DNA from: Rossellomorea aquimaris
GTDB lineage: Bacteria; Bacillota; Bacilli; Bacillales; Bacillaceae_B
Direction: 5' to 3'
Length of the DNA: 64,000 nucleotides
NCBI RefSeq assembly: GCF_035590735.1
Contig: NZ_CP141595.1
Span: forward strand, 1,111,001-1,175,000
Shown: piece after piece, positions 53,802 to 63,676 of the stretch
How positions within the stretch are numbered: the stretch's first letter is position 1
Layout of the letters: each line of letters opens with the position of its first letter
Notes under the pieces: generated by a model
Seen by the model: the letters and a program-made list of their open reading frames with translations, nothing else
Databases searched by the model: none
What the model was told of the DNA's origin: nothing
Position numbers and translations under genes: made by a program

Positions 53802-54185
53802 TTACTCCCCCTTAACCTTTAGAATAATTGATGCAACTAATTCTTGAATTTCTTTTTCACTCATGCCGATTACCAATGATTCCACTACAATCGGCCGCAA
53901 TTCTTCTGATATCTGCTCCAATCGCGATGGCGGAATTTCTCCTGCGGATGGTGTACAAATAACAGCACCAGACTTCGGAACAATGCGGATCACACCCTTG
54001 CTTTCCAATTCATGATAGCTTTTATTCACCGTGTGCATGTTTACGCCCAGGTCACCGGCAAGGCTGCGAACGGATGGGAGGATATCACCTGCCACTAATT
54101 CCCCGCGGACAATCCCCTCCATGATCCCATTCTTGACCTGAGTATAAATCGGTATATCTGATTGAGGTTCTATTTGGATAAACAA
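53802..54185 (-). CDS. GntR-family repressor, YtrA subfamily
   Basis: A 127-residue regulator: winged helix (IYTQVKNGIMEGIVRGELVAGDILPSVRSLAGDLGVNMHTVNKSYHELESKG, positions 14-65) and the short C-terminal dimer helix typical of YtrA, too small to bind a large ligand. Two inverted repeats directly upstream are the probable operators, so it represses its own operon with the DUF1648 protein. ATG 54185 has AGGAGGTG upstream. Confidence 0.9.
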   Translation of the reverse strand: MFIQIEPQSDIPIYTQVKNGIMEGIVRGELVAGDILPSVRSLAGDLGVNMHTVNKSYHELESKGVIRIVPKSGAVICTPSAGEIPPSRLEQISEELRPIVVESLVIGMSEKEIQELVASIILKVKGE

Positions 54186-54203
54186 GGATTCACCTCCTAG
54201 TTT

Positions 54204-54247
54204 GTTATATGTTTAGTATAACAGAATTGTTCTAGTTTATATAGAAC
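54204..54247 (-). promoter_or_regulatory. Tandem inverted repeats, probable GntR operators
   Basis: GTTATATGTTTAGTATAAC (54204-54222) and GTTCTAGTTTATATAGAAC (54229-54247) are both 6-7-6 inverted repeats with centres 25 bases apart, just upstream of the gntR start. Confidence 0.75.
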
Positions 54248-54509
54248 AAAAAGTGATTTTCCATAAAAAGTTAGATTATTGAAGAGTCCCTCGTTATAAT
54301 TTGATTATATAAAATAGAGGATGGGAAATGATGAGAAGGTAAAAACTCGAGGTTTAAAAGAATAGTAGTTTAGATGGGTGCATCAATAATAAGGTGAACT
54401 GAAACAATCAACATCCCTACATTGTCACCATATCTAACAAATCCATTGCTAAAACTAAATTTGTCCACTGTAATAAAGAAGGGAAGATATGCTAAGGAGT
54501 GAGAGGGTC
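54248..54509. other. Intergenic region without a recognised element
   Basis: AT-rich; nothing identified apart from the ribosome binding site of the next gene. Confidence 0.4.
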
Positions 54510-55019
54510 ATGAAGAATCAAGAACTAAAAATCGAAGAACTGATAGCGATAGATCAGCACATTGAGGAACTTTCTGATCTATTGATGAACGTAGTGGATG
54601 ATGGGGCTTCCATTGGTTTTTTATCCCCAATGGAACGTTCTGCAGCGATGGAATTCTGGCAGTATGTATTGAATCCACATGTGATCCTATATGCAGCCTG
54701 GATGGATGATGCAATTGCAGGTACTGTGCAGCTCCACTTATGCACGAAACAAAACGGGACCAACAGGGCCGAAATTGCAAAAATGATGGTCCATCCCAAA
54801 TACCGCCAAAAAGGTATTGCACGTAAACTCATGCAAACAGTGGAGAAAAGAGCAATAGAAGAGGGACGGACCTTGCTGATACTGGATACCGTCGAAGGTG
54901 CGCCTTCCAATCATCTATATAAGTCACTGGGATTCGTTCAGGGAGGGCGTATTCCCGACTACGCAGCTTCACCTTTTGGAGAATTAGAGGCAACCATTAT
55001 CTACTACAAACAGATTTAG
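54510..55019 (+). CDS. GNAT-family N-acetyltransferase
   Basis: A 169-residue cytoplasmic acetyltransferase. The acetyl-CoA pyrophosphate loop is KYRQKGIARKLM (Q/RxxGxA/G type), and TLLILDTVEGAPSNHLYKSLGFVQGGRIPDYA completes the fold in two blocks. The acceptor is unknown. ATG 54510 is ten bases from AAGGAG and is preferred over ATG 54489. Confidence 0.88.
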   Translation: MKNQELKIEELIAIDQHIEELSDLLMNVVDDGASIGFLSPMERSAAMEFWQYVLNPHVILYAAWMDDAIAGTVQLHLCTKQNGTNRAEIAKMMVHPKYRQKGIARKLMQTVEKRAIEEGRTLLILDTVEGAPSNHLYKSLGFVQGGRIPDYAASPFGELEATIIYYKQI

Positions 55020-55043
55020 AAGGCTGCGAGAATAAAATAATAA

Positions 55044-55114
55044 GAGGGACGGACCTCAAATCCTCAAATCACTCCATATTCAGGTGGTTATTAACGTTTA
55101 GAGGTCCGTCCCTC
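55044..55114. repeat. Inverted repeat, GAGGGACGGACCTC arms, 71 bp
   Basis: Left arm 55044-55057, right arm 55101-55114 (exact reverse complement), spacer 43 bases. Confidence 0.9.
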
Positions 55115-55141
55115 CAAAGAATATTTATATAGGAGGAAAAC

Positions 55142-56842
55142 ATGGAGAAGAAAAACCCCTTTTTGTTTCTATTCTTGGGTTTGTTATTAAGTTTCTTGTT
55201 CCTGACGGCATGCAGTGATTCAAGTGCCAACGGAGAAGAAACGAAGGCGGATAATAAAGAAGAAGTCCTGTATGAAAAAGAAAAGAAGAAAATGAACGAT
55301 AAAATAGGGGAAATGGAGCCACTTCAATTAACTTCCTATAGCGAGGAAATCGGTGTCACAATGAATGAGCCGTCATACAAGGAATTTGCAGCGAATGGGC
55401 AAGTGACCATCGACGGGGAAATTGAACAGCATTCTGAGCTGAAGTCGGACTACGTCTGGATCAAGGTTAGGGCAAGTGAAGAAGGCCCCGCAGGAAAGCA
55501 GCTCGAATACTACACTCCCATCAAAGACGGCAAGTTCAAACAGGAGATCCACTTGTTCAATGGAGAAGGTGAGTATAGTGTGTCTGTGCAGCTGCCAAGC
55601 AAGGATCGTGAGAATTATTACTATGATACAGCTTCCTTTACTGTTCATAATGTGAATCCTGACATAATGAGGGATGTGACGCTCACACCATTTGGCCAGG
55701 ATGCCTCATTGTCCTTGAGTTTTGAATCAAGCTATATCAAAAGCAATGAAATCTTTCCATTAAAAGGAGAAGCTGAAAATCTGACGGACGAAGACACCAT
55801 CATGCTCAGGTTAAAGAAGGATTCGCAAAACTGGACACATGTCATTCCCGTAAAAAACGGAGAATTCAGCTTTGAAGTTCCTTTATTTTATGGGGAAGGA
55901 ATTCACGAGCTTCAGGTACTGGTACCGGATGAAGACCGTGAAAACTACTATCAGACGGCCACTACACTCCTCATTGATAATGAGTCTGACCGGGTGATGA
56001 GTCCGATTGAGTACGCTGATAAGTATCGCGAGCGCGGCGTAACTTTGGAATCTCCACAATTTGGCAGGGAGAAGTCGGATGGTGTTTACTCTATCAAAGG
56101 GAGCATTGATCCAAAAGCTGAATTCGGTCCGGAAACGACGCATATTTATATCACCACTAAAAAAGGGGAGGATGAAGCTCTGGATGTGATTCCGGTAGAG
56201 GATTTTACCTTTGAAGATTCCTTTTATCTCCGGTTTGGACCAGGTACCTATGAGGTGACCCTCAGCGTGCCTGAAATCAAGGAGGAGAATAGCGACTATT
56301 TCAGATTTTTCGGTTTTGCAAAGTTTGAAGTGGAATCGACAGGTGAAGACAAGCGGGACCTGCTGCCTTCCCGTGGAGTACAGTCAGATGCGCAGGAAAT
56401 CAAGGAACAGGCGAAAACCGTCACAGCTGGAAAAACAAGCGACAGGGACAAGGGGAAAGCGATCTATGATTATGTCGCAAAAAATGTATCTTATGACGTT
56501 GAGAAATATGAAAATGACGACTTTAACTGGGATGACAGTGCATTAAAAACACTGGAAACCAAAACGGGTGTGTGCCAGGACTACGCCTACCTGGCGATTG
56601 CCATGCTTCGTGCAGAAGACATAGAGGCGAGATTCGTTGAAGGAAGGGCAGGCGGGATTTTCCCGGGAAGGCATGCTTGGGTGGAAGCGAACCTTGATGG
56701 GGAATGGGTCACCCTGGATCCGACATGGGGATCAGGCTATTTAAAGGATGGTAAGTTTGTGGCGGCCTTTAATGAGGATTATTTTGATCCGGATATGGAT
56801 GAATTTAAGAAGACGCATACACGGACAGGTGTGTCGTATTAG
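55142..56842 (+). CDS. Transglutaminase-like lipoprotein with three beta-sandwich repeats
   Basis: A 566-residue exported lipoprotein (lipobox LFLTAC). Residues about 60-400 contain three related units, each ending in a GEG-Y or GPGTYEV--V-VP segment followed by an NYY or SDYF-type strand; they look like Ig-like domains. The C-terminal transglutaminase-core domain has a Cys-His-Asp triad: Cys478 in TGVCQDYAYLA, His511 in GRHAWVE, Asp526 in TLDPTWGSG. The domain may be a protease or crosslinker acting in the wall; substrates are unknown. Starting ATG 55142 with AGGAGGA upstream. Confidence 0.85.
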   Translation: MEKKNPFLFLFLGLLLSFLFLTACSDSSANGEETKADNKEEVLYEKEKKKMNDKIGEMEPLQLTSYSEEIGVTMNEPSYKEFAANGQVTIDGEIEQHSELKSDYVWIKVRASEEGPAGKQLEYYTPIKDGKFKQEIHLFNGEGEYSVSVQLPSKDRENYYYDTASFTVHNVNPDIMRDVTLTPFGQDASLSLSFESSYIKSNEIFPLKGEAENLTDEDTIMLRLKKDSQNWTHVIPVKNGEFSFEVPLFYGEGIHELQVLVPDEDRENYYQTATTLLIDNESDRVMSPIEYADKYRERGVTLESPQFGREKSDGVYSIKGSIDPKAEFGPETTHIYITTKKGEDEALDVIPVEDFTFEDSFYLRFGPGTYEVTLSVPEIKEENSDYFRFFGFAKFEVESTGEDKRDLLPSRGVQSDAQEIKEQAKTVTAGKTSDRDKGKAIYDYVAKNVSYDVEKYENDDFNWDDSALKTLETKTGVCQDYAYLAIAMLRAEDIEARFVEGRAGGIFPGRHAWVEANLDGEWVTLDPTWGSGYLKDGKFVAAFNEDYFDPDMDEFKKTHTRTGVSY

Positions 56843-56870
56843 AAACGAATAATTCCTATGAATCATCAAT

Positions 56871-56906
56871 AGGACCGGCTCCAGTCGATGGAGTTGGTCC
56901 TTTTTA
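56871..56906 (+). terminator. Terminator of the transglutaminase-like gene
   Basis: AGGACC-CTCCA pairs with TGGAG-GGTCC, then TTTTT. Confidence 0.85.
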
Positions 56907-57003
56907 TATAGTGCTAAAGGTAATAATTAGCTATATTGTGAATGATAGCCATAAATAGTACACTTGATTAATGAAAGAATTCTTATATTCAGGAGAGTAG
57001 TGA

Positions 57004-59235
57004 ATGAATTTTACACAAAATAAGAAAACAATCTTCATGCTGTTTATCATAATGGTATTGTTAGAAATCACAGATTTGTCTTGGAAAACAAATAATCACT
57101 CCAATGGGGCAGTATCCGTATTTCTCCATATAGGAATAGTATTTTGTCTGCTTACTTTATTATTCCTGCTATTCAAAGGGAATTGGAATGCTTCCAAGGA
57201 ATTAACGAAGAGTAATAAGAATTTAAACAACATTTTCGAGACGCTGGACGTTGCGATTTGGTCTCATGATATGAAATCTGATGTTCTTTTGATTACACCT
57301 GGTATTGAAAATCTGTATGGATTTCCTTTGAATGAATTTTACCAGGATACGCTACTATGGAGAAAAGTGATACACCCTGAAGATATGCCGGTATTAAATA
57401 AAAGGGAGGAAAAGCTTGGTTCCGGTCAGGCCTGTGTGAGTGTTTACCGTATCATCAAGCCGGATGGTCAGGTTCGATGGATCCAGGATAGAGGCATCCC
57501 AACCCTGGATGAAAACGGTGAAATGATATCTTTTACCAGTGTGTTGTTTGATATCACCAACCGGAAAGAAAGTGAAGATCAATATCGTAGTTTAGTAGAA
57601 ATGTCTCCAGATATTATTGCAGTCATCAGTAATCAAAAGTTTGATTATATCAATGAAGCAGGCAGTAAGTTAATTGGTGCCGATTGCCCTGAGGACATCA
57701 TGAACAAAGATGTTTCCCATTTTACCAGTATGGAAAATATCAAGAAAATAAGGGAGCAGACTAAAGATTCGACCTCAGGGGAACGATTTGAACTGACCGT
57801 TTATCGCCTTAACGGTGATGCGATAGAGTTGGAGATTTCCGCGATGCCCATTTTATATGGAGGAAGAATGGCCATACAGCTGGTTGGACGAGATATTACG
57901 AACCGTAAAGAGACTGAGAAAACCATTCGTACCATGGCCTATTATGATTCACTGACAGGGCTTCCAAATCGGAATAAATTTAAGCAATACTTAAATGAGT
58001 CAATTCGTCAAGCCCCTGATCAATCGATTGCCATCTTATTTCTGGATTTAGATCGATTTAAAGTCATCAACGATACGAAAGGGCATTCTACTGGCGATAT
58101 CATATTGGAGAAAGTTGCCTTCCTATTGAAGAATGTGGTGAAAGATAAAGGGATTGTGTTTAGGCAAGGGGGAGATGAATTTATTATCTTACTCTCCAAT
58201 TTGAATGAGCAAGAAGTCGAAGAGACGACGGGTGAAGTATTACATAGTTTCAACAGTCCAATCGTCATTCATGAACAGGAGTTCTTTGTGACACCAAGTA
58301 TCGGTATCAGTATGTATCCAAAGGATGGAGAGGACCAGGAAAGTTTAATTAAACATGCGGATACAGCCATGTATTTAGCCAAGGATCGCGGTAAGAACAA
58401 CTATCAATTCTACTTTCCTGAACTTGAAAAAGCTTCTTCAAGGAATATGGAGCTTGAAAATGGATTAAGAAAGGTATTGGAGCTTGAGCAATTAACTCTC
58501 CATTATCAGCCAAAGGTGGACTTAGAAACGCTGGACATTATAGGTGTAGAAGCCCTGATCCGCTGGAAGCATCCGGAACTTGGAATGATCTCCCCAAGTG
58601 AATTTATTCCTCTGGCAGAGGAGACGGGATTGATCATTCCGATCGGGGAGTGGGTCCTCAGAGAAGCTTGTCAACAAAGTAAGGAGTGGGAAAAGAACGG
58701 GTTAGGCATCATTCCTGTTGCTGTAAATATATCTGTCAGACAGATAAAGGATGATGGATTCGTTGACATGGTAAAAGAAACACTATCAGACCTCCAGTTT
58801 CAGCCGGATCGACTTGAGCTTGAAATCACGGAGAGTATTATGCAGGACTTCGAAAAATCAACGAACGTTCTCAATAAGCTGAAAAAGCTGGGCGTCATCA
58901 TTTCCATGGATGACTTTGGAACAGGTTACTCTTCATTGAATAATTTAAGGCACTTACCGATTGATAGTATTAAAATAGATAAATCATTCGTAGATGATAT
59001 TATGGAAGATTCAAATCAAGTTTCAATAGTGAAAGCGATTATTGATATGAGTCAAAATATGAACTTTACCACTATTGCTGAGGGCATTGAAACAGAAAAT
59101 CAAGTATTGTTCCTGAAGCGGAATGCCTGTCAGGTAGGTCAAGGATACCACTTTAGCCGGCCATTGCCTGGACCATTATTGGAAAAATTTCTGGTGGAAT
59201 GGGAAAGGAAACATTCTGATCGTGTTTGGACGTGA
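57004..59235 (+). CDS. PAS-PAS-GGDEF-EAL cyclic-di-GMP protein
   Basis: A 743-residue membrane-attached protein: two N-terminal helices ([31 protein letters not shown]), PAS domains at about 75-190 and 195-305, GGDEF at 310-470 (GGDEF intact at 389-393) and EAL at 490-735 (EAL at 516-518). In the EAL domain the catalytic residues are all present: [28 protein letters not shown]. So it could both make and break c-di-GMP, with PAS input. No RxxD inhibition site precedes GGDEF. It stands alone; no effector gene is adjacent. Confidence 0.93.
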   Translation: MNFTQNKKTIFMLFIIMVLLEITDLSWKTNNHSNGAVSVFLHIGIVFCLLTLLFLLFKGNWNASKELTKSNKNLNNIFETLDVAIWSHDMKSDVLLITPGIENLYGFPLNEFYQDTLLWRKVIHPEDMPVLNKREEKLGSGQACVSVYRIIKPDGQVRWIQDRGIPTLDENGEMISFTSVLFDITNRKESEDQYRSLVEMSPDIIAVISNQKFDYINEAGSKLIGADCPEDIMNKDVSHFTSMENIKKIREQTKDSTSGERFELTVYRLNGDAIELEISAMPILYGGRMAIQLVGRDITNRKETEKTIRTMAYYDSLTGLPNRNKFKQYLNESIRQAPDQSIAILFLDLDRFKVINDTKGHSTGDIILEKVAFLLKNVVKDKGIVFRQGGDEFIILLSNLNEQEVEETTGEVLHSFNSPIVIHEQEFFVTPSIGISMYPKDGEDQESLIKHADTAMYLAKDRGKNNYQFYFPELEKASSRNMELENGLRKVLELEQLTLHYQPKVDLETLDIIGVEALIRWKHPELGMISPSEFIPLAEETGLIIPIGEWVLREACQQSKEWEKNGLGIIPVAVNISVRQIKDDGFVDMVKETLSDLQFQPDRLELEITESIMQDFEKSTNVLNKLKKLGVIISMDDFGTGYSSLNNLRHLPIDSIKIDKSFVDDIMEDSNQVSIVKAIIDMSQNMNFTTIAEGIETENQVLFLKRNACQVGQGYHFSRPLPGPLLEKFLVEWERKHSDRVWT

Positions 59236-59359
59236 CGAAGGCGCTCCCACTAAATGTATGTACGAAAATGATATATAACTCACAGTGGGTCAGGTATAAT
59301 GAAATGCGATGTATTTTACATTTATCATGAATAAACAATCATTGGAGGAAATGAACACG

Positions 59360-59701
59360 ATGTCAGAATGGCCAAATTGCCCAAAGTGTAACTCAGAATA
59401 CACGTATGAAGATGGAAGTCTGTTCGTCTGCCCCGAATGCGGTCATGAATGGACAACAGATGCAGCAAAAGAAAGGGCAGAAGAAGAAAAGATGATTAGA
59501 GACTCAAACGGAAATCTCTTAACCGATGGTGACTCCGTTTCGGTCATTAAAGATCTGAAAGTAAAAGGAAGCTCATCCGTCCTCAAGATGGGAACCAAAG
59601 TCAAAAATATCCGGCTCGTCGAAGGAGACCACGACATCGACTGCAAAATCGACGGCTTCGGAGCCATGAAACTAAAATCCGAATTTGTGAAAAAGATATA
59701 A
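59360..59701 (+). CDS. PhnA/YjdM family zinc-ribbon protein
   Basis: A 113-residue protein: zinc ribbon with CPKC (residues 7-10) and CPEC (25-28), then a PhnA domain ([57 protein letters not shown], as several blocks). Despite the old name, these YjdM proteins are not linked with proven phosphonate breakdown here. GGAGG lies 11 bases before ATG 59360; ATG 59351 is only two bases from it. Confidence 0.88.
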   Translation: MSEWPNCPKCNSEYTYEDGSLFVCPECGHEWTTDAAKERAEEEKMIRDSNGNLLTDGDSVSVIKDLKVKGSSSVLKMGTKVKNIRLVEGDHDIDCKIDGFGAMKLKSEFVKKI

Positions 59702-59717
59702 TGCGAGAGTAATCTGA

Positions 59718-59780
59718 GAGGGACGGACCTTTGATGAGCGATTAACCTGATGGTTCTTGCTCCTCAGAGGTCCGTCCCTC
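59718..59780. repeat. Inverted repeat, GAGGGACGGACC arms, 63 bp
   Basis: Left arm GAGGGACGGACCT (59718-59730), right arm GAGGTCCGTCCCTC (59767-59780). Arms are imperfect at the inner end. Confidence 0.85.
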
Positions 59781-59843
59781 TTTCAGATTTACAGAAATGA
59801 TAAACTTAAATAGCAGGTACTTAGAATAGAGGAGGGATGATTG

Positions 59844-60437
59844 GTGAATGAGAATGCGATGGGCAGTTCCCTTAAGGTTGGTGACCCTATTTTAGAGAGA
59901 AAGATAGGTTATGTCGGAAGAGTGGTGGAACATCGCTGCCGGCTCTTGAAGGCGGGAGTTAAGGATGTGGTCCTTTTTCATAAAATAGAAGAGACCTTCA
60001 CCATGACAACAAACCAATCAAGCTTAACCATCCCAGAGGGAAGCTACACCCTGGCTTACTATTGGAAGGATCGCGCTTATAATGTGTATATTTGGAGAGA
60101 TCATAGGGGTGAGTATTTAGGATCCTATTTTAATATTGTCAGAAATACTAACATAAACAAAGAAGTAGTGTCTTTCGAAGATCTCATCATAGATGTCCTC
60201 GTATTTGCCGATGGAAAAGCTTCCGTTCTGGATGAAGAGGAGCTACCCGTTTCCATGGAGGAGTTTGAGAACGGGTATGTAATGGAGGAATTGCAATTAT
60301 TAGTGGATGACCTTGTGGATTTTCTTCCAAAGCTTATTTCTGAGACAAGGGTTCATTTTCCACATGATGATCTTATTAGATGGCTTAGCGATTCGAAAGG
60401 TAGAAGGGAGGTCACTGAGCACCAGGATGAAATTTAA
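59844..60437 (+). CDS. DUF402 family protein
   Basis: A 197-residue protein. SLTIPEGSYTLAYYWKDRAYNVYIWRDHRGEYLGSYFNI and FEDLIIDVLVFADGKASVLDEEELP (several blocks) form the DUF402 beta-barrel, whose members include nucleoside tri/diphosphatases and RNA-binding proteins. Its substrate is unknown. GTG 59844 is seven bases from GGAGGG. It overlaps the next gene by 11 bases. Confidence 0.85.
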   Translation: MNENAMGSSLKVGDPILERKIGYVGRVVEHRCRLLKAGVKDVVLFHKIEETFTMTTNQSSLTIPEGSYTLAYYWKDRAYNVYIWRDHRGEYLGSYFNIVRNTNINKEVVSFEDLIIDVLVFADGKASVLDEEELPVSMEEFENGYVMEELQLLVDDLVDFLPKLISETRVHFPHDDLIRWLSDSKGRREVTEHQDEI

Positions 60438-61464
60438 AGAAAATGAAGAAATCATCAATCCGGCTTCAGGTGCCATCATTATGGCTCTTGGAATTTTTCT
60501 TTATGCTGCCATTGATGCTTTTACATGGATTAACCACATCACTGGAAAAATACTGACTGTTTCCCTGATTGTGTTGGCTGCCATTATTTATAAATCCCTT
60601 TTCAAGCAGTTGTTAAACAAACCATATATATTTGCTTTTATACGAGATCCTGTTCATTCTTTCGTGATTGGATCGTGGGTTGCCGGCATTTCGGTTTTGA
60701 GTAATGTGATCGTCAAATATTTTCCTGATATGAGCGTTGGTGTACAGGGCATTATGCTATTTAATACCCTTTTGTGGCTCGGCTTTTTGGCAAACTGCTT
60801 CTACCATTTTAAAGAGATGATGAAACGACCGACAGCGCATTCTGCTCATGGGGTAGTGCTACTGTCTACCGTTGCTACCCAATCATTGGTGATTTTTTGG
60901 GAGAAGATCTATCCTTCTCTTCCGGAGGGTCTGCTGATTGCGGTGATGTCACTTGGTCTCTTATTTTATTTGATCGGTGTGACATTGATTGTGCTCCGAT
61001 ATGCGAGAGGGGATCCTTGGACAATCATTGATGATTGGACGAGCACAAACTGTATCATTCACGGTGCCTTATCCATTACAGGCCTGGCAATCGTTTCTTC
61101 ACAGCTGATGTCTGGGATGGTTATGATGATTTTTTGGCTTATTGTTTTTGTCCTCCTGATTAATGTTGAATTGATGGAAATAGTGAGAGCTTTCAAACGG
61201 ATTCATAAGCTGGGATGGAAAAGAGGGGTTTTTACCTATCATATAAGTCAATGGTCGCGGAATTTCACCTTCGGAATGTTCTATGCTTTTACCATCACCA
61301 TGCATGAGAACCCTTATTATTTGAATGCGTTTTACGATTTTCATAGAGGCTTCTTGCATTTTTGGGCGTGGATTGTGTTCCTGTTTCTAATAACCGAAAT
61401 TGGTTTATGGGCGGGATCGAATGGTTATCTATTTGAAAGAAAGATAGAGGAGAATGTTTCTTGA
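60427..61464 (+). CDS. Polytopic membrane protein of unknown function
   Basis: A 345-residue protein with about ten hydrophobic helices and few charged residues between them (FVIGSWVAGISVLSNVIVKYFPDMSVGVQ, then later SGMVMMIFWLIVFVLLI). The size and helix number recall TDT/SLAC1-type exporters, but I see no decisive motif. ATG 60427 overlaps the DUF402 stop and its own stop overlaps the TauE/SafE start, so the three genes form an operon; a role in anion transport is only a guess. The longer frame to 60307 is within DUF402. Confidence 0.6.
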   Translation: MKFKENEEIINPASGAIIMALGIFLYAAIDAFTWINHITGKILTVSLIVLAAIIYKSLFKQLLNKPYIFAFIRDPVHSFVIGSWVAGISVLSNVIVKYFPDMSVGVQGIMLFNTLLWLGFLANCFYHFKEMMKRPTAHSAHGVVLLSTVATQSLVIFWEKIYPSLPEGLLIAVMSLGLLFYLIGVTLIVLRYARGDPWTIIDDWTSTNCIIHGALSITGLAIVSSQLMSGMVMMIFWLIVFVLLINVELMEIVRAFKRIHKLGWKRGVFTYHISQWSRNFTFGMFYAFTITMHENPYYLNAFYDFHRGFLHFWAWIVFLFLITEIGLWAGSNGYLFERKIEENVS

Positions 61465-62177
61465 GTACGTTTATCTTGTTTATGGTTATCATTTTATGTG
61501 CATCCATACTGCAAACTAGTACCGGTTTTGGATTTTCTATAATGGCAACACCATTTTTATTGCTCTTGTTTCCACCTAAAGAAGCGATACAGATTAATTT
61601 GATCTTATCCCTTGTAATCTCCCTGGCACTTATAGTGAAAATTAGACGGGACATTGATTTTCCCCTTGTAAAAAGGTTTGTGGTCGGGAGCATACCTGGT
61701 TTACCCTTGGGTATATTGATTTTCTCTCTTATTGATATGAGTCTCTTAAAGGTAATAATCAGCCTGATCATCATACTGCTGACGGTTTTACTTATCATGA
61801 AATTCCGCATCAACCAGTCGAAAATGAGGGACTTTCTGGCAGGGGGATTTTCGGGAGTACTGACCACAAGTATCGGTATGCCTGGGCCGCCTCTGCTTCT
61901 ATATTTCTCTGGCACCGAGTCAAGAAAAGAGAAACTTAGAGGAACAACCCTTGCCTTTTATTTGTTCATCTATCTCGTCAGCCTGGGGATCCAGGTGAAA
62001 GTGGCCGGGACCACTCTAACAGTTTGGAAATCAAGCTTGCAAGCATTACCGGTAGTAGCTATAGGTCTAGTGTTAGGACAAGCTTTATTCAGCAAAATCA
62101 ATCAAAAAATCTTTCAGATCTTTACCTATGTCCTACTCCTATTTACGGGAATCTATCTGCTGATAGAAAGCATTTAA
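61461..62177 (+). CDS. TauE/SafE-family membrane exporter
   Basis: A 238-residue membrane protein with about eight helices. LQTSTGFGFSIMATPFLLLLF and the second-half GFSGVLTTSIGMPGPPLLLYF are the paired TauE/SafE motifs; members export sulfite, sulfoacetate or related anions. The start is TTG 61461, overlapping the previous stop as TTGA, with GAGGAG upstream. Third gene of an operon. Confidence 0.88.
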   Translation: MSTFILFMVIILCASILQTSTGFGFSIMATPFLLLLFPPKEAIQINLILSLVISLALIVKIRRDIDFPLVKRFVVGSIPGLPLGILIFSLIDMSLLKVIISLIIILLTVLLIMKFRINQSKMRDFLAGGFSGVLTTSIGMPGPPLLLYFSGTESRKEKLRGTTLAFYLFIYLVSLGIQVKVAGTTLTVWKSSLQALPVVAIGLVLGQALFSKINQKIFQIFTYVLLLFTGIYLLIESI

Positions 62178-62182
62178 TTTTA

Positions 62183-62253
62183 GAGGGACGGACCTCCATA
62201 AAGTATAAGCCTTGTACTTAATAAGGTTTATCCTGATTGGAGGTCCGTCCCTC
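62183..62253. repeat. Inverted repeat, GAGGGACGGACCTC arms, 71 bp
   Basis: Left arm 62183-62196, right arm 62240-62253, spacer 43 bases. It lies between two convergent gene ends. Confidence 0.9.
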
Positions 62254-62257
62254 ATTA

Positions 62258-62614
62258 TTATAAATCGTCTAATACTTCTTTTAACACAACGGCATGGTTG
62301 TGCCGCTCATCCTTTGCACCGTAGAGAAGGACTAAGCGTTCGTTAGCAGACATTTCCTTCAGTTGCTTCAGCTTCTTTTGTTTTTCATCATCTTGATTGA
62401 GTTCTTCTTTGTAGGCTTTTTTAAATTCCTCGAACTTTTCCTCCTCATGATTAAACCATTTTCTTAATGATGGACTTGGCGTAATTTCCTTCATCCACTC
62501 ATCCAAGTGGGCATCCTCTTTTGAAATTCCACGTGGCCAAACCCGGTCAATCAAAATGCGATGACCGCCTAATTGGGGAGGTTCATCATAAATTCTCTTT
62601 AGAACGATAGACAT
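62258..62614 (-). CDS. DUF488 family protein
   Basis: A 118-residue cytoplasmic protein with the DUF488 signature RILIDRVWPRGISKEDAHLDEWMKEITPSPSLRKWFNHEEEKFEEF (first half, residues 20-65) and RLVLLYGAKDERHNHAVVLKEVL near the end. The function is unknown. ATG 62614 lacks a strong ribosome site but begins the family's normal N-terminus. Confidence 0.88.
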   Translation of the reverse strand: MSIVLKRIYDEPPQLGGHRILIDRVWPRGISKEDAHLDEWMKEITPSPSLRKWFNHEEEKFEEFKKAYKEELNQDDEKQKKLKQLKEMSANERLVLLYGAKDERHNHAVVLKEVLDDL

Positions 62615-62871
62615 CCATCTTCCTCCAATCCTTGTTCAATTACTTTAAGGATAAATTGAATCGAAGAATGAAGCAAAGATCTTTTATCTTTAGTTTCTCG
62701 GGAAAAGGTACATAAAGGATTAGAAACTCCGCATATATTAAATGAATTACTTTATAGCCTGACCGAGTTTTAAAAGTTATTGAAGGTCCGTCCCTCTTCT
62801 AAATAATAATTTGATGAAATGGGGTAATTACACATGGGTGTTTACATTTCGCCGGGGAGGATGATTATCTT
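62615..62871. other. Intergenic region with a single repeat arm
   Basis: GAAGGTCCGTCCCTC at 62782-62796 is a lone right arm of the GAGGGACGGACCTC family; no left arm is seen. No gene recognised. Confidence 0.5.
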
Positions 62872-63033
62872 TTGAATATACGGAGTAGAAATACAAAGCA
62901 CCTGAGTCGAATCTTCAGCCATGAAATCAAGAGTTTGCCGGCAATAACAATGACCCCAAAGACGATTGTCATGGATTCGTTCAAAGAGCGTTCTGGACTG
63001 CCACTACAACCTCATAAGTTTTCTTTGCAATAG
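62872..63033 (+). CDS. Possible small ORF upstream of the LysE gene
   Basis: A 53-codon frame from TTG 62872 to TAG 63033 (MNIRSRNTKHLSRIFSHEIK...), with GGGGAGG upstream and the exporter start 10 bases after its stop. It is basic and not recognised. It may be a leader, a gene fragment or chance. Confidence 0.3.
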   Translation: MNIRSRNTKHLSRIFSHEIKSLPAITMTPKTIVMDSFKERSGLPLQPHKFSLQ

Positions 63034-63043
63034 CGGCAGGATC

Positions 63044-63664
63044 ATGATTGATACCATGTTATTTTTAAAGAGTCTCATCATAGGAGTCACCATTGCTGCT
63101 CCTGTCGGTCCTGTCGGTATCCTTTGTATTCAGCGGACATTGACATATGGGAGAAGGACAGGTTTTGTTTCGGGCTTGGGGGCTGCCACTGCAGATGCGC
63201 TATACGGGTTGGTCGCTGTCATGGGGCTTACGATTGTTTCCGACTTCCTTCTTGATCACCAATTTTGGATTCAATTATGGGGAGGGGTATTTCTATTCTT
63301 ATTGGGATGGAAGACATTCACTGCACAGCCGGCACCATTTATGAATGGTGAATCGCAAGCCACTTCTTCTTTGAAAGGATTCTTCTCAGTCCTTTTTTTG
63401 ACGCTTACGAATCCGATGACCGTCCTTGCATTTATCGCCATCTTTGGGGTCTTCCGCGTAACCGGTTCTGATGGCAGCGTAGTATCCGCATTGCTCGTGG
63501 TTTTTGGTGTCTTTTGCGGATCGGCTTTGTGGTGGGGGGCGGTTGCCTTGGTAGGCGGATGGTTAAGCAGTCGGATTGAATCAGACTCGTTAACGATGAT
63601 CAATCGGGTGGCGGGAATCATCATTACGATATTCAGTTCGTATATTCTCATTGACTTGATTTAA
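63044..63664 (+). CDS. LysE-family amino acid exporter
   Basis: A 206-residue membrane protein with six helices, starting MIDTMLFLKSLIIGVTIAAP. PVGPVGILCIQRTLTYGRRTG (two blocks) is the LysE signature, and LTNPMTVLAFIAIFG the second. Such proteins export amino acids or their analogues. ATG 63044 has GCAGG upstream; ATG 63056 is an alternative. The frame extending to 62966 is not supported. An inverted repeat follows the stop. Confidence 0.88.
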   Translation: MIDTMLFLKSLIIGVTIAAPVGPVGILCIQRTLTYGRRTGFVSGLGAATADALYGLVAVMGLTIVSDFLLDHQFWIQLWGGVFLFLLGWKTFTAQPAPFMNGESQATSSLKGFFSVLFLTLTNPMTVLAFIAIFGVFRVTGSDGSVVSALLVVFGVFCGSALWWGAVALVGGWLSSRIESDSLTMINRVAGIIITIFSSYILIDLI

Positions 63665-63676
63665 TTTCTGATTTTG

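Noticed and set aside
54862..54878. GAGGGACGGACC inside the GNAT gene, same as the repeat arm
   Set aside because: It encodes the normal family sequence EGRTLL, and no second arm is nearby, so chance similarity is more likely than insertion.
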